Shown here in pieces: positions 54,813 to 64,000 of a stretch of 64,000 nucleotides of DNA. The position numbers and the translations under genes were made by a program. Below the pieces are notes generated by a model. It searched no databases and was not told the DNA's origin. It saw only the letters and a program-made list of their open reading frames with translations. Source of the stretch: Serratia sp. H1w (GTDB lineage: Bacteria; Pseudomonadota; Gammaproteobacteria; Enterobacterales; Enterobacteriaceae); NCBI RefSeq assembly GCF_000633355.1, contig NZ_AYMQ01000056.1, positions 62,001-126,000 of the forward strand, read 5' to 3'. Position 1 is the stretch's first letter. Each line of letters opens with the position of its first letter.

Positions 54813-56003
54813 TTACAGCACGGCAACGATGGCTTCGCACAGCGGCGCCATATTGTCCGGCGTCATCCCGGCGACGTTAACGCGGCCGGAGTTAACGGCA
54901 TACACGCCAAATTCATCACGGAGGCGCAGCACCTGCTCTTTGGTCAGGCCGCTGAAGGAGAACATGCCGTTCTGGTTGATGATAAAGCTGAAGTCCTGTT
55001 CTGCCCCTTTCTCTTGCAGGGTATTGACGAACAGCTGACGCATGCGGTGAATACGCTGGCGCATATCGGTCAGCTCTTGTTCCCAAATGGCGCGCAGCGC
55101 TGGGTTACCCAGGATGGTGGCAACGACTGCCGCACCGTGTGAAGGTGGGTTCGAGTAGTTGGCACGGATTGCGGCTTTCACCTGGCTGAAGGCACGATCG
55201 GCGGTTTCTGCATCGGCAGCCACCACGGTGCAGGCACCCACACGTTCGTTATACAGGCCAAAGTTCTTCGAGTAGGAGCTGGCAACAATCAGTTCCTGAT
55301 GTTTGGCCGCAAAGATGCGCAGACCCTGTGCATCTTCTTCCAGGCCCTTGGCAAAGCCCTGGTAGGCGAAGTCGAACAGCGGCAACCAGCCCTTGGCAAC
55401 GGACAGTTCAGCCAGTTGAGCCCATTGGGCTTCGGTTGGATCGATGCCGGTCGGGTTATGGCAGCAGCCGTGGAACAGCACCACGTCGCCGGCCTGAGCC
55501 TGGCTTAGGCTGGTGAGCAGACCATCGAAGTCCAGTGCATGGTTGGCCGCGTCGTAATAGTTGTATTCCAACACTTCCAGGCCAACGGCACCAAACACGT
55601 TCTTATGGTTCGGCCAGCTTGGGTTGCTCACCCAGATACGCTTGGCGCTGGTCTGGTTGGCAATAAAATCGGCCGCGACACGCAGGGCACCGGTACCACC
55701 AGGGGTTTGCGCCGTGCGGGCACGTTTGTCAGTGATGATCGGGCTCTGTTTGCCGAACAGCAGTTCTTGCGTGCAGCTGGCAAATTCAGGAATACCTTCA
55801 ATGCCCAGGTAGTTTTTGGTGGTCTCATTTTCCAGCAGATACTGTTCAGCTTTCTTAACGCTGGTCAGCACCGGGGTTTTGCCGGTTTCGTCTTTATAGA
55901 CGCCAATGCCTAAGTTGATTTTATTCTCACGCTTGTCCGCGCGGAAAATGTCGGTCAGACCCAGAATTGGATCGGCTGGTGCAGCGGTGATTTTTTCAAA
56001 CAT
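54813..56003 (-). CDS. aspC: Aspartate aminotransferase
   Basis: A PLP enzyme that swaps amino groups between aspartate/2-oxoglutarate and oxaloacetate/glutamate, also acting on aromatic substrates. It has 396 aa. The Schiff-base lysine is in [16 protein letters not shown] (Lys near 246). The [13 protein letters not shown] loop and the C-terminal Arg in SGRVNVAGM (Arg374-type) are conserved. The start ATG 56003 ([12 protein letters not shown]) matches E. coli and has GGAAG 8 nt upstream; an ATG 15 bases earlier exists. Confidence 0.95.
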   Translation of the reverse strand: MFEKITAAPADPILGLTDIFRADKRENKINLGIGVYKDETGKTPVLTSVKKAEQYLLENETTKNYLGIEGIPEFASCTQELLFGKQSPIITDKRARTAQTPGGTGALRVAADFIANQTSAKRIWVSNPSWPNHKNVFGAVGLEVLEYNYYDAANHALDFDGLLTSLSQAQAGDVVLFHGCCHNPTGIDPTEAQWAQLAELSVAKGWLPLFDFAYQGFAKGLEEDAQGLRIFAAKHQELIVASSYSKNFGLYNERVGACTVVAADAETADRAFSQVKAAIRANYSNPPSHGAAVVATILGNPALRAIWEQELTDMRQRIHRMRQLFVNTLQEKGAEQDFSFIINQNGMFSFSGLTKEQVLRLRDEFGVYAVNSGRVNVAGMTPDNMAPLCEAIVAVL

Positions 56004-56185
56004 GTCAGATGCTTCCATGGCCTAGAGTTAAGCAGACAGAAACATCAGGGTAACGCCAGTTATCGCCTTTGCCAACCGTTTGCGAGAAAAACACCTCGAT
56101 CTTGTGATGGCGGCAGATTCAGCACAAAAAATGACGGGGAAGGGCGGATTGGCAGAATAAAAAATGGTGGGAAGCGCTAAAAACA

Positions 56186-56212
56186 AAAACAGGGCCGAAG
56201 CCCTGTTTTTTT
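56186..56212 (-). terminator. Intrinsic terminator of ompF
   Basis: On the minus strand: AAAACAGGGC, loop TTCG, GCCCTGTTTT (arms 56209-56200 and 56195-56186), followed by more Ts. It lies 40 nt beyond the ompF stop. Confidence 0.9.
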
Positions 56213-56250
56213 AACTTAGCTGACGGCGAACCGTCATCAAGTGCAACAAC

Positions 56251-57351
56251 TTAGAACTGGTAAACCAGACCGGTAGCTACGATGTTGTCAGTAGCGATGC
56301 CGTTAGCACGAGTGAAGTCGTTGTCGTCCAGCAGGTTGATTTTGTAGTCAACGTAGGTAGACATGTTTTTGTTGAAGTAGTAGGTTGCGCCAACATCAAC
56401 ATATTTAACCAGGTCGTTATCGGTGCCGTTAGGGCCAGCCAAATCCTTACCCTTAGACTGCAGGTAAGCGATAGATGGACGCAGACCGAAATCGAACTGG
56501 TACTGAGCTACCACTTCGAAGTTCTGAGTTTTGTTAGCGATACCGTTAGGTGCTTTAGATGCGCTACCGTATGGAGTCATGTTGCGGGTTTCTGCATACA
56601 TGGTAGCCAGGTAGACGTTGTTCGCATCGTATTTAGCACCCACGGTCCATGCATCAGCTACGTTACCGCCAGCAGTGCTGTTGTCTTTCTGGTCAATAGT
56701 ACGGTTAGATGAAGAATAAGCCGCACCTAAGCTGACGCCACTGTCCAGAATTGCATAGGTGGTAGAAACACCAACGCCGTCACCGTTTTGTTTCTTGATG
56801 TCACGGTCATCGTTTTCGTTCTTGCCTTGGTATTGCAGAGCGAAGTTCCAGCCATCAACCAGACCGAAGAAGTTGTTGTTACGGTAAGTAGCAACGCCGT
56901 TAGCACGGCCAGTCATGAAGTTGTCGGTAGTGGTGTAAGTATCGCCACCGAATTCTGGCAGCATGTCTGTCCAGCCTTCAACGTCATACACAACGCCGTA
57001 GTTACGGCCGTAGTCGAATGAACCGTAGTCAGCAAATTTCAGACCTGCGAAGCCCAGACGAGTTTTAGTACCTTCGGTACCTTGTGACTCGGCGTGGTTA
57101 GCTTGCACGTTGTATTCCCACTGGCCGTAACCGGTCAGTTGGTCAGTAATCTGGGTTTCACCTTTGAAGCCAAAACGCACGTATGACTGGTCGCCATCGT
57201 TGCCTTTGTCGTTAGAGAAGTAGTGCAGGCCGTCAACTTTACCGTACAGATCCAGTTTGTTACCGTCTTTGTTGTAGATCTCAGCTGCGTTGGCTGCACC
57301 AGCTGCTAACAGAGCTGGGATCACTACTGCAAGAATGTTGCGCTTCATCAT
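56251..57351 (-). CDS. ompF: OmpF/OmpC-family general porin
   Basis: A trimeric outer-membrane diffusion porin. The 366-aa precursor has a 21-22-residue signal peptide ending [13 protein letters not shown] and a C-terminal aromatic YQF for BAM assembly. Loop 3 has the constriction motif [10 protein letters not shown] 16-strand barrel pattern with FGLRPSIAY and [10 protein letters not shown] is present. Three consecutive ATGs (57354, 57351, 57348) follow GAGGG; 57351 is chosen to give MMKRNILAV, as in E. coli. Placement between aspC and asnS is that of ompF. The loops (for example [13 protein letters not shown]) are strain-variable. Confidence 0.92.
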   Translation of the reverse strand: MMKRNILAVVIPALLAAGAANAAEIYNKDGNKLDLYGKVDGLHYFSNDKGNDGDQSYVRFGFKGETQITDQLTGYGQWEYNVQANHAESQGTEGTKTRLGFAGLKFADYGSFDYGRNYGVVYDVEGWTDMLPEFGGDTYTTTDNFMTGRANGVATYRNNNFFGLVDGWNFALQYQGKNENDDRDIKKQNGDGVGVSTTYAILDSGVSLGAAYSSSNRTIDQKDNSTAGGNVADAWTVGAKYDANNVYLATMYAETRNMTPYGSASKAPNGIANKTQNFEVVAQYQFDFGLRPSIAYLQSKGKDLAGPNGTDNDLVKYVDVGATYYFNKNMSTYVDYKINLLDDNDFTRANGIATDNIVATGLVYQF

Positions 57352-57366
57352 CATTATTACCCTCAT

Positions 57367-57590
57367 TGGTTTTATTCGGACACCTTGCCACTGCCGCCAA
57401 TAATTCTTTTGGAACTATTGTTGATAGATTGGTGTCGTCCTGTGTCTGCACGCAGTGTTCCATTCACGGGCAGGTTTATCTAGAACGAAAATGCTACCAA
57501 TGTCGCAATCTGGTTTCAGAAAGCAACGATGTGTAACATTTTGTGTATTTTAGGGAACTTTGTGATGCAGGTCAATATTCAAAAATGCGA
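57367..57590 (-). promoter_or_regulatory. ompF upstream region
   Basis: No gene. On the minus strand it has GTTACA and GCGACA-type elements around 57498-57537 of the general kind found in OmpR sites. They are not exact enough for me to claim boxes. A leader of 100 nt or more is likely, and GAGGG (57360-57364) is the SD. Confidence 0.4.
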
Positions 57591-57611
57591 AAGGCCAGCT
57601 AAGCTGGCCTT
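57591..57611 (-). terminator. Hairpin after asnS
   Basis: AAGGCCAGC (57591-57599) and GCTGGCCTT (57603-57611): a perfect 9-bp stem with loop TAA. It reads as the asnS terminator on the minus strand, with a short T tail. Confidence 0.8.
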
Positions 57612-57653
57612 GATTATGTAAAAAACAGGTTTAAATTATGTTTACTTTGATGC

Positions 57654-59054
57654 TTAGAAACTGGCGTTACGTGGTGTTCTTGGGAATGGGATCACGTCAC
57701 GGACGTTTTGTACTCCGGTCACATAGGCGATTAAACGCTCAAAACCTAAGCCAAAACCAGAATGTGGCACGGTGCCATAGCGGCGCAGATCGCGATACCA
57801 CCAATAATCTTCCTTATTGAGGCCCATCTCTGCCAGACGTTGATCCAACACATCGAGACGCTCTTCACGCTGTGAACCACCGATGATTTCACCGATGCCC
57901 GGCGCTAACACATCCATCGCCGCGACGGTTTTGCCATCTTCGTTCATGCGCATATAGAAGGCTTTGATGTCTTTCGGGTAGTTTTTCACGACTACCGGAG
58001 CCTTGAAGTGTTGCTCGGCCAGAAAGCGCTCGTGTTCAGACGACAGATCGATACCCCAGGAAACCGGGTTCTCGAAGGTCTGACCGGAAGCGATCAGGAT
58101 CTCAACGGCTTCGGTGTAATCCACCTGGGCGAAATCAGAAGAGACAAAGCGCTTCAGACGGTCGATGGCGTCTTTATCTACCCGCTCGGCGAAGAATTGC
58201 AGATCGTCGGCACGTTCATCCAGAACCGCCTGGAAGACATACTTCAGCATGCTCTCGGCCAGCCCGGCAACGTCGTCCAGGGTGGCAAAGGCCACTTCCG
58301 GTTCGATCATCCAGAATTCCGCCAGGTGACGGCTGGTGTTCGAGTTTTCGGCACGGAAGGTTGGGCCAAAGGTATACACTTTTGACAGCGCACAGGCGTA
58401 GGTTTCGCCGTTCAACTGGCCGGAAACCGTCAGGAAGGCTTCTTTACCGAAGAAATCCTGGCTGAAATCGACGGCACCTTTATCGGTGCGTGGCAGGTTT
58501 TCCATATCCAGCGTAGAAACGCGGAACATTTCACCGGCACCTTCGGTATCTGATGCGGTGATCAGCGGGGTGGAAACCCAGAAATAACCGTTCTCATGGA
58601 AGTAGCGGTGGATCGCCTGTGCCAAAGTGTGACGCACGCGGGCAACCGCGCCAATCAGGTTGGTGCGCGGGCGCAGGTGAGCGACTTCACGCAGGTATTC
58701 GATGCTGTGGCGTTTGGCCGCCATTGGATAGGTATCCGGATCGTCAACCCAACCCACGACTTTGATTGCCGTGGCTTGCAGTTCGAAACTCTGGCCTTCA
58801 CCCGGTGATGGCACCACGGTCCCGGTGACTTCAATCGAACAACCGGTCGTCAGGCGTAACACTTCGTCCTGATAATTCGACAGAGAATCATTAACAACGG
58901 CCTGTAACGGATTAAAGCAGGAGCCGTCATAAACGGCGAGGAAGGAGATACCAGCTTTAGAATCTCTCCGGGTACGTACCCAACCGCGCACGGTGACTTC
59001 ACTGTCAACCGCAGCACGACCTTGCAGTACGTCGACTACAGGCACTACGCTCAT
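57654..59054 (-). CDS. asnS: Asparaginyl-tRNA synthetase
   Basis: A class IIb aminoacyl-tRNA synthetase. It has 466 aa, the same as E. coli AsnS. The N-terminal OB-fold anticodon-binding domain (about 15-105) begins with [19 protein letters not shown]. The catalytic domain has motif 2 [21 protein letters not shown] and motif 3 [15 protein letters not shown] near the end. GAGAG precedes ATG. Followed by ompF on the same strand, as in E. coli. Confidence 0.97.
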   Translation of the reverse strand: MSVVPVVDVLQGRAAVDSEVTVRGWVRTRRDSKAGISFLAVYDGSCFNPLQAVVNDSLSNYQDEVLRLTTGCSIEVTGTVVPSPGEGQSFELQATAIKVVGWVDDPDTYPMAAKRHSIEYLREVAHLRPRTNLIGAVARVRHTLAQAIHRYFHENGYFWVSTPLITASDTEGAGEMFRVSTLDMENLPRTDKGAVDFSQDFFGKEAFLTVSGQLNGETYACALSKVYTFGPTFRAENSNTSRHLAEFWMIEPEVAFATLDDVAGLAESMLKYVFQAVLDERADDLQFFAERVDKDAIDRLKRFVSSDFAQVDYTEAVEILIASGQTFENPVSWGIDLSSEHERFLAEQHFKAPVVVKNYPKDIKAFYMRMNEDGKTVAAMDVLAPGIGEIIGGSQREERLDVLDQRLAEMGLNKEDYWWYRDLRRYGTVPHSGFGLGFERLIAYVTGVQNVRDVIPFPRTPRNASF

Positions 59055-59374
59055 AGATTTCTCTCTTATAAGTTTTGATTCAGAAATAGGCTAACAACCC
59101 AAGAATTTGGGGATATTGCTATGTTACTTGCCGCGTTGCAGAGCACAAGCAGAAATCATCAGAATGGGACAACATTTATTGCGGTGAGGTAAAAAGAGTC
59201 GCTATATAAAGGAAGAGATGAGCGTTAGGGGACCGATCTAGCTACAATTTGGCTCCCGCATCTGGCTTTAACACGGGCGCAGCATGAAGCGCCACTACGT
59301 AGCGTCACATTAGCAGCCAACGACGCTGAACGGGCTCCCTCTCCCAGTGGGAGAGGGTTGGGGTGAGGGGGACC
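59055..59374 (-). other. pncB-asnS intergenic region with REP-like element
   Basis: No gene in these 320 bases. It would carry the asnS promoter (minus strand), which I could not pin down. It has a REP-like hairpin (59337-59370) immediately after the pncB stop, a GGCGC/GCGCC hairpin near 59277-59293, and the 17-base motif at 59242-59258 that resembles the one at 31766-31782. Confidence 0.55.
59337..59370 (+). repeat. REP-like palindromic element, copy 2
   Basis: CCCTCTCCC (59337-59345), loop AGT, GGGAGAGGG (59349-59357), then TTGGGGTGAGGGG. It shares stem design and the GGGTGAGGGG tail with the copy at 31793-31827. It lies 4 nt beyond the pncB stop (minus strand) and may act as its transcript end. 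Confidence 0.68.
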
Positions 59375-60580
59375 TTAACTGGCTTTCTTGACCAGTGGCA
59401 GATCGAAGGCTTTGCGCAACGCCTTAACAAACGCGGGATCCTGGCAGATGGTTTTGCCTGGGCTATCGGACAGTTTGGCAACCGGCTTGCCTTTGCATTC
59501 GACCAGCTTGATCACAATATTCAACGGCTTGACGCCGGGGATATTGCAGGTCAGGCGTGTGCCGATGCCAAAGACCAGGTTGATGCGCCGATCAAAGTGG
59601 CGATACAGCGCCAGCGCCTTGTCCAGATCCAGATTGTCTGAAAACACCAGCGTCTTGCTCATGGGATCGATACCCAATTGCTGGTAATGGGCAATAGCTT
59701 TTTCACCCCATTCGATCGGATCGCCAGAATCGTGGCGCAGGCCTTGATAACGTTGGGCAAACTGCTGGCCGAAATCACGCAGGAACGCATCCATGGTGAT
59801 GCAGTCGGTCAGCGCAATGCCGAGCTGATCGGGGTATTCATCCAGCCAGGCTTGCAAGGCGGCGCGCTGGCTGTTGGCCAGCACCGGGCTAATCTGTTGA
59901 TGAGCCTGGAACCATTCATGAGCCTGGGTACCTACCGGGGTCAGATCCAGCCGATGTGCCAGATCGTAGTTACTGGTGCCGACCAGATACGGGAATTCGT
60001 CTTGCAACGTGCTGACGATGGCCTGTTGCACATCGCGCGAGAAGCGGCGGCGGCTGCCGAAGTCCATCAGCTTGAAGCGTGAGATATCAATATCCCCGCT
60101 CAGTTGCTTGAACTGCGCCAGGTTCTGGCGCAACTGGCGAATGGCCATCTCTGGTGTAGCCTGCGGCGAACGATGGCGATGCACCACTTCACTGATCACC
60201 GCCAACAACGGCACTTCCCACATAATCACTTCGCGCCAAGGGCCAGCGATGCGGATATGCAGTTTGCCACTGTCATTGACAATGGTGACCTGCTGCGGAT
60301 CGTAACGGAACTCGCGCAGCCAGCTCAGGTAATCCTGATGGAAGAAAGGCAGGCTGGAGAGATAGCGGTATTCGGCTTCGGTCAGCGCCAACTCGCTCAT
60401 CATGGCAACCTGCGCGCGGATCTCGTCGGCGTATTCGCCCAGCAGTTCGTCGCCACGGCAACGGAACTCCGCCGCAACGGTAATTGCGGGGTAGCGATGG
60501 AACACTGCTTGCTGCATATGAAGCTTGTAGGCATCAGTATCGAGCAGTGAAGTCAAAATCGGGGAAGCGTATAGAGTCAT
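59375..60580 (-). CDS. pncB: PncB, nicotinate phosphoribosyltransferase
   Basis: Converts nicotinate and PRPP (with ATP) to nicotinate mononucleotide in NAD salvage. It has 401 aa; E. coli has 400. The N-terminal [20 protein letters not shown], the histidine-containing [13 protein letters not shown] and the PRPP-site region [15 protein letters not shown] are conserved. The start [13 protein letters not shown] matches the family. Upstream it has a TATACT -10 (60643-60648, minus strand) and an inverted repeat. Confidence 0.96.
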   Translation of the reverse strand: MTLYASPILTSLLDTDAYKLHMQQAVFHRYPAITVAAEFRCRGDELLGEYADEIRAQVAMMSELALTEAEYRYLSSLPFFHQDYLSWLREFRYDPQQVTIVNDSGKLHIRIAGPWREVIMWEVPLLAVISEVVHRHRSPQATPEMAIRQLRQNLAQFKQLSGDIDISRFKLMDFGSRRRFSRDVQQAIVSTLQDEFPYLVGTSNYDLAHRLDLTPVGTQAHEWFQAHQQISPVLANSQRAALQAWLDEYPDQLGIALTDCITMDAFLRDFGQQFAQRYQGLRHDSGDPIEWGEKAIAHYQQLGIDPMSKTLVFSDNLDLDKALALYRHFDRRINLVFGIGTRLTCNIPGVKPLNIVIKLVECKGKPVAKLSDSPGKTICQDPAFVKALRKAFDLPLVKKAS

Positions 60581-60620
60581 ATCGCGTTACAGCATCCTCG
60601 TCAGGCGCGTGTCCAAATCC

Positions 60621-60660
60621 GGATAATCATAAAAGTGAGGGGAGTATACCCGGATTATCC
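60621..60660 (-). promoter_or_regulatory. pncB promoter region with inverted repeat
   Basis: GGATAATC (60621-60628) and GATTATCC (60653-60660) are exact inverted copies that bracket a minus-strand -10 TATACT (60643-60648). It could be an operator or the base of an mRNA stem. It does not match the E. coli NadR box (TGTTTA-N6-TAAACA), so the regulator is unknown. Confidence 0.45.
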
Positions 60661-60833
60661 TGTTATTGAAGCCACATCACACCACAAATGGCCGGAAGGG
60701 GTCGAGGATTAAACGTGCCTTTATGGTGTCAGAGGCGCGATGTCAGGCGGGAAATGCCAGATAATCCAATAAACTGAACAACTTAGTCTATTTACTCATA
60801 AAAATTATGAGGTTAATTATTTTAAACACAGTT

Positions 60834-62534
60834 TCAGATAAAGCCGGTTGGCGTATAGATGCTGACCCGGTTACGGCCGCTCTTTTTACAAAAATACAGT
60901 GCTTCGTCGGCCTGCTTGATGGCAGGGTGCAGCTCTGCCTGACTGCTCACGGCGGCAATGCCACAGCTGATGGTAAAGCGCACCCGTTTCCCGTTGAGCA
61001 ACTCCAGGCACATCTGTTGGGTTTGCTCACGCAGTGCTTCCATCATGCTGCGGGCATTATCCAGTGAACAGTGGCCGAGCAGCAGGGCAAATTCCTCGCC
61101 GCCGTAGCGGCAAAAGATATCGCTGGAACGGAAGGTGTCAGTGAGCGACTGGGCGAACATCACCAGCACCCGATCGCCGATATCGTGGCCATAGGTATCG
61201 TTGAGACGCTTGAAGTTATCGATATCGATCAGGCAGAACGCCTGCGGGTAGCTACTCTGCGCAAGCATCTCGCACTCGAGGAAAAATTTACGGCGGTTAT
61301 AAATGTTGGTCAGCGGGTCGAAGAACGACGAGACCTCCAGCTCTTTGATCAACTGCTGCTTTTCATTTTCCAGTGCAATCTTGACCTGATTGTAGTGTTT
61401 GAGTTGGGTGATGGCATCGCTGATGGCGATCAGCTCTTTACTATAAAACGGTTCATTTTCATCAATATCCATATCGCCTTTTGACAGGCGGAGAATATTT
61501 TTATGCGTTTTGGTCAGCCAGCGGGTGATGTTGGAACAGAAGATCATGGAAGGTAACAGGATAAACAGGGCAATCAGCCCACTCAGAGAGATCATGCCGT
61601 AGATGGCCGTCTGGCTGTCATACATTTTGGCCTGGGAGGCGGCCATCTCCAGCTCAAAGCTGCGCTCGTAAAGCCGTTGGGACAGCCGATCCATCTCTTC
61701 AATGTAGCCCGCGATCAAATTGATGTTATAGACGCTATTGTGGTTAATGGCCTGATATAACCCGTCTGAAATGCCGCTGATCCGCTCACTGGAGATGCTA
61801 CGTAACATTTCTTCGACCAGCTCGGAGATCTGCGGGTCGTTATAGGCCAGTTTCAAAAAGGCCAAGCGGGTGCCGAGCGGGTTGAGCACCCCTGTCAACT
61901 GGATGGCTTTCAGGTAAGAATCCTTGCGTTCCTCACTGTTGAGGTTGACGTCGATAATCTGATCGATCAGCTCGGTCAGCGACATATTCAGCCGGTTATT
62001 GAGGCGAATAGCCTCCAAAAACAGGAAGGAGTCGGCATTGATCAACCGGGTATCGTAGGTGTAGCGGTAGAAGGCTTTGGTGGTCTGAACGATATAATAG
62101 GCGCTGTTGATATTGAACAGGTTGCTGCTGGTGCCATTCACTTGGGAAACCTGGAGCGAATCGTTATCCAGCAGCCTCTCCATCCAGTCGATCATGGACA
62201 GGATCGCAATCTTTTGCCGAATACCCAACTGCTGGGCGAGACCATTGTTGATATGGGATTTTACCTGCGCAATTTTATCCCGCGCCTGTTGGTCGGCGCT
62301 TTGCCATTCGGCCTCGGTGACGGATTTATCAACCAGCCCCAATCTTTTTAGCCGGTGAGCCAGCAGCGTGGCCTGAAAGGCTTCGGCGATCTCCTTGGTC
62401 CGACCGACCTTATACAGATTTTCCAGACTTTGCGCATAGCTGGCCTGCGCCTTGAACAGCCCATTGGCAATAAAAACGGCAAAGGAAAGCATGATGGCAA
62501 AGGTGAAGAAATAGATCAGGTATTTTACTTTCAT
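60834..62534 (-). CDS. Membrane-bound diguanylate cyclase (GGDEF)
   Basis: A 566-aa inner-membrane signalling protein. TM1 is about residues 6-28. A helical periplasmic sensor region (about 30-310) has no family I recognise. TM2 is about 315-335, followed by a HAMP/linker-like coiled coil (about 340-400). The GGDEF domain (about 400-560) has an active GGEEF at 478-482, and the RxxD inhibitory site is RSSD at 469-472. It should make c-di-GMP with product feedback. No EAL domain. The gene is not at this place (pncB-pepN) in K-12. No phosphodiesterase partner is nearby. Confidence 0.88.
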   Translation of the reverse strand: MKVKYLIYFFTFAIMLSFAVFIANGLFKAQASYAQSLENLYKVGRTKEIAEAFQATLLAHRLKRLGLVDKSVTEAEWQSADQQARDKIAQVKSHINNGLAQQLGIRQKIAILSMIDWMERLLDNDSLQVSQVNGTSSNLFNINSAYYIVQTTKAFYRYTYDTRLINADSFLFLEAIRLNNRLNMSLTELIDQIIDVNLNSEERKDSYLKAIQLTGVLNPLGTRLAFLKLAYNDPQISELVEEMLRSISSERISGISDGLYQAINHNSVYNINLIAGYIEEMDRLSQRLYERSFELEMAASQAKMYDSQTAIYGMISLSGLIALFILLPSMIFCSNITRWLTKTHKNILRLSKGDMDIDENEPFYSKELIAISDAITQLKHYNQVKIALENEKQQLIKELEVSSFFDPLTNIYNRRKFFLECEMLAQSSYPQAFCLIDIDNFKRLNDTYGHDIGDRVLVMFAQSLTDTFRSSDIFCRYGGEEFALLLGHCSLDNARSMMEALREQTQQMCLELLNGKRVRFTISCGIAAVSSQAELHPAIKQADEALYFCKKSGRNRVSIYTPTGFI

Positions 62535-62878
62535 GCTAATCCGTTTCTCCTACTGGCTCTAGCGCAATTATATCATCGGCTCTGTGGGTTTTCCTCAGGA
62601 ATCATGCTGTCGAGCAGGCTGGGTCCGCGCTCAATTAAGCATAAAATGCTGAGTCTGACGTTCAGCAAAGCGCCATGCTGGCAACGGCAGCGTTAACCGC
62701 AGCGCATGTCTGCGCCTGATGTGTGATTTTATGGTGTGACTTGCTGCCATCTCTGGGTTTTTTTTATAGCTGTGATACAGTTTATTCACAATCGGGCCCT
62801 TGAGGTGCCGCGCCTTCCTTTACTGCGGTATGCTCCGAGCCCGGAACCTGTAACTCACTGAGACGTCAAAGGGTTTTT
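62535..62878 (+). promoter_or_regulatory. dgc-pepN divergent intergenic region
   Basis: No gene in these 344 bases. Noted: TGCTGA (62647-62652)/TCAGCA (62662-62667) hairpin, and TGTGA (62771-62775)/TCACA (62786-62790) inverted by 10 nt, too wide for CRP. A T-run at 62758-62765 and TTGCTG (62741-62746) hint at a weak pepN promoter, but no convincing pair was found. Confidence 0.4.
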
Positions 62879-64000
62879 ATGACACAACTGCCACAGGCGA
62901 AGTATCGCCACGATTATCGCGCCCCGGATTATACCATCACCGATATCGACCTGAATTTCGAACTGGATGCAGACACCACGCGCGTGACTGCCGTCAGCCA
63001 GATCAAACGGCAGGGTGCTGCCGATGCTTCGCTAACGCTGAATGGCGAAGACCTGACGCTGGTGAGTATTCAGGTGGATGGTCAGCCGTGGAGCGCTTAT
63101 CACCAGCAGGAAAACCAACTGGTGATTGAACAGCTACCGGCTCAGTTTACCCTGACGATCGTTAACGACATCCATCCGGCCAAAAATAGCGCGCTGGAAG
63201 GGCTGTACCTGTCTGGCGAAGCGCTGTGCACCCAATGTGAAGCCGAAGGCTTCCGCCATATTACTTTCTATCTGGATCGCCCAGACGTACTGGCTCGCTT
63301 CACTACCCGCATCGTCGCTGACAAAGCGCGCTATCCGTTCCTGCTGTCGAACGGTAACCGGGTGGCTGAAGGGGATCTGGAGGATGGGCGTCACTGGGTA
63401 CAATGGCAGGATCCGTTCCCGAAACCGAGCTATCTGTTTGCGCTGGTAGCGGGGGATTTCGACGTCCTGCGTGATAGCTTTACCACCCGTTCTGGCCGCA
63501 AAGTGGCGTTAGAGCTGTTTGTCGATCGTGGCAATCTGGATCGCGCCGATTGGGCCATGACCTCGTTGAAAAACTCAATGAAGTGGGACGAGACCCGCTT
63601 TGGCCTGGAATACGATCTGGATATCTACATGATCGTCGCCGTGGATTTCTTCAACATGGGGGCGATGGAGAACAAAGGGTTAAATATCTTTAACTCCAAG
63701 TACGTGTTGGCCAAAGCGGAAACTGCCACGGACAAGGATTACCTGAATATTGAAGCGGTGATCGGCCACGAATATTTCCATAACTGGACCGGTAACCGTG
63801 TCACCTGCCGCGACTGGTTCCAGCTCAGCCTGAAAGAAGGGCTGACGGTGTTCCGCGATCAGGAGTTCAGCTCAGACCTGGGTTCCCGTTCGGTCAACCG
63901 TATTGATAATGTGCGGGTGATGCGTGGTGCGCAGTTTGCCGAAGACGCCAGCCCGATGGCACACGCCATCCGGCCGGACAAAGTGATCGAGATGAACAAC
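62879..64000 (+). CDS. pepN: PepN, aminopeptidase N (5' part; continues past window)
   Basis: An M1-family zinc aminopeptidase, the main cytoplasmic broad-specificity aminopeptidase. 374 codons are present of about 870. It begins MTQLPQAKYRHDYRAPDYTITDID as in E. coli. The N-terminal beta domain (1-195) is complete. GAMEN (about 260-264) positions the peptide N-terminus, and zinc motif HEYFHNWTGN (about 297-306) with the following Glu in FRDQEFSSD is intact. The reading frame is open to the window end. ATG 62879 follows AAAGGG by 6 nt. Confidence 0.96.
   Translation, partial: MTQLPQAKYRHDYRAPDYTITDIDLNFELDADTTRVTAVSQIKRQGAADASLTLNGEDLTLVSIQVDGQPWSAYHQQENQLVIEQLPAQFTLTIVNDIHPAKNSALEGLYLSGEALCTQCEAEGFRHITFYLDRPDVLARFTTRIVADKARYPFLLSNGNRVAEGDLEDGRHWVQWQDPFPKPSYLFALVAGDFDVLRDSFTTRSGRKVALELFVDRGNLDRADWAMTSLKNSMKWDETRFGLEYDLDIYMIVAVDFFNMGAMENKGLNIFNSKYVLAKAETATDKDYLNIEAVIGHEYFHNWTGNRVTCRDWFQLSLKEGLTVFRDQEFSSDLGSRSVNRIDNVRVMRGAQFAEDASPMAHAIRPDKVIEMNN

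Noticed and set aside
62771-62790. TGTGA...TCACA upstream of pepN as a CRP site
   Set aside because: The halves are 10 nt apart rather than 6.

Overview
The window is a piece of a Gram-negative enterobacterial chromosome. Protein similarity and gene order point to Serratia or a close Yersiniaceae relative. The backbone runs in the order familiar from about 20 min on the E. coli K-12 map: lrp-ftsK-lolA-rarA-serS-dms-ycaD-pflA-pflB-focA-ycaO-ycaP-serC-aroA-cmk-rpsA-ihfB-comEC(ycaI)-msbA-lpxK-ycaQ-ycaR-kdsB-ycbJ-elyC-cmoM-mukFEB-ldtD-mepK-gloC-aspC-ompF-asnS-pncB-pepN. The window starts in the lrp leader and ends inside pepN. Species assignment is inference from recalled family sequences; no search was run.

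Layout. 1-7.9 kb: global regulator Lrp, chromosome segregation (FtsK), lipoprotein export (LolA), replication repair (RarA) and SerS. 8-15.9 kb: an anaerobic S/N-oxide respiration cluster with two complete Tat-exported molybdoenzyme subunits (YnfE/F-like and DmsA-like), one electron-transfer subunit (DmsB), one membrane anchor (DmsC), a maturation chaperone (DmsD) and a NapF-like ferredoxin. Each catalytic gene has its own upstream region with matching FNR-like and NarL-like elements. 16-25.6 kb: an MFS transporter, the anaerobic pyruvate formate-lyase/formate channel unit on the minus strand, YcaO, periplasmic asparaginase II and DUF421 YcaP. 25.8-36.9 kb: serine, shikimate and nucleotide metabolism, ribosomal protein S1, IHF beta, ComEC and the lipid A pair MsbA/LpxK.

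36.9-39.5 kb holds an insertion relative to K-12: a DUF1338 (HglS/YdcJ) enzyme on the minus strand and two small cold-shock-domain genes with AT-rich, structured leaders. 39.6-51.3 kb: YcaQ crosslink glycosylase, KdsB, the ElyC envelope factor and the tightly overlapped cmoM-mukF-mukE-mukB condensin operon. 51.4-64 kb: peptidoglycan enzymes LdtD and MepK, glyoxalase GloC, then AspC, OmpF, AsnS and PncB on the minus strand, a membrane diguanylate cyclase, and the 5' part of PepN.

No rRNA, tRNA, prophage, insertion sequence or CRISPR array was seen. The most interesting points are the hybrid dms/ynf locus with duplicated nitrate/oxygen-type control regions, the alternative-pairing leaders of the two csp genes, the REP-like hairpins near 31.8 and 59.35 kb, and unusual start regions in ftsK and comEC. 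No convincing wholly undescribed system is present.
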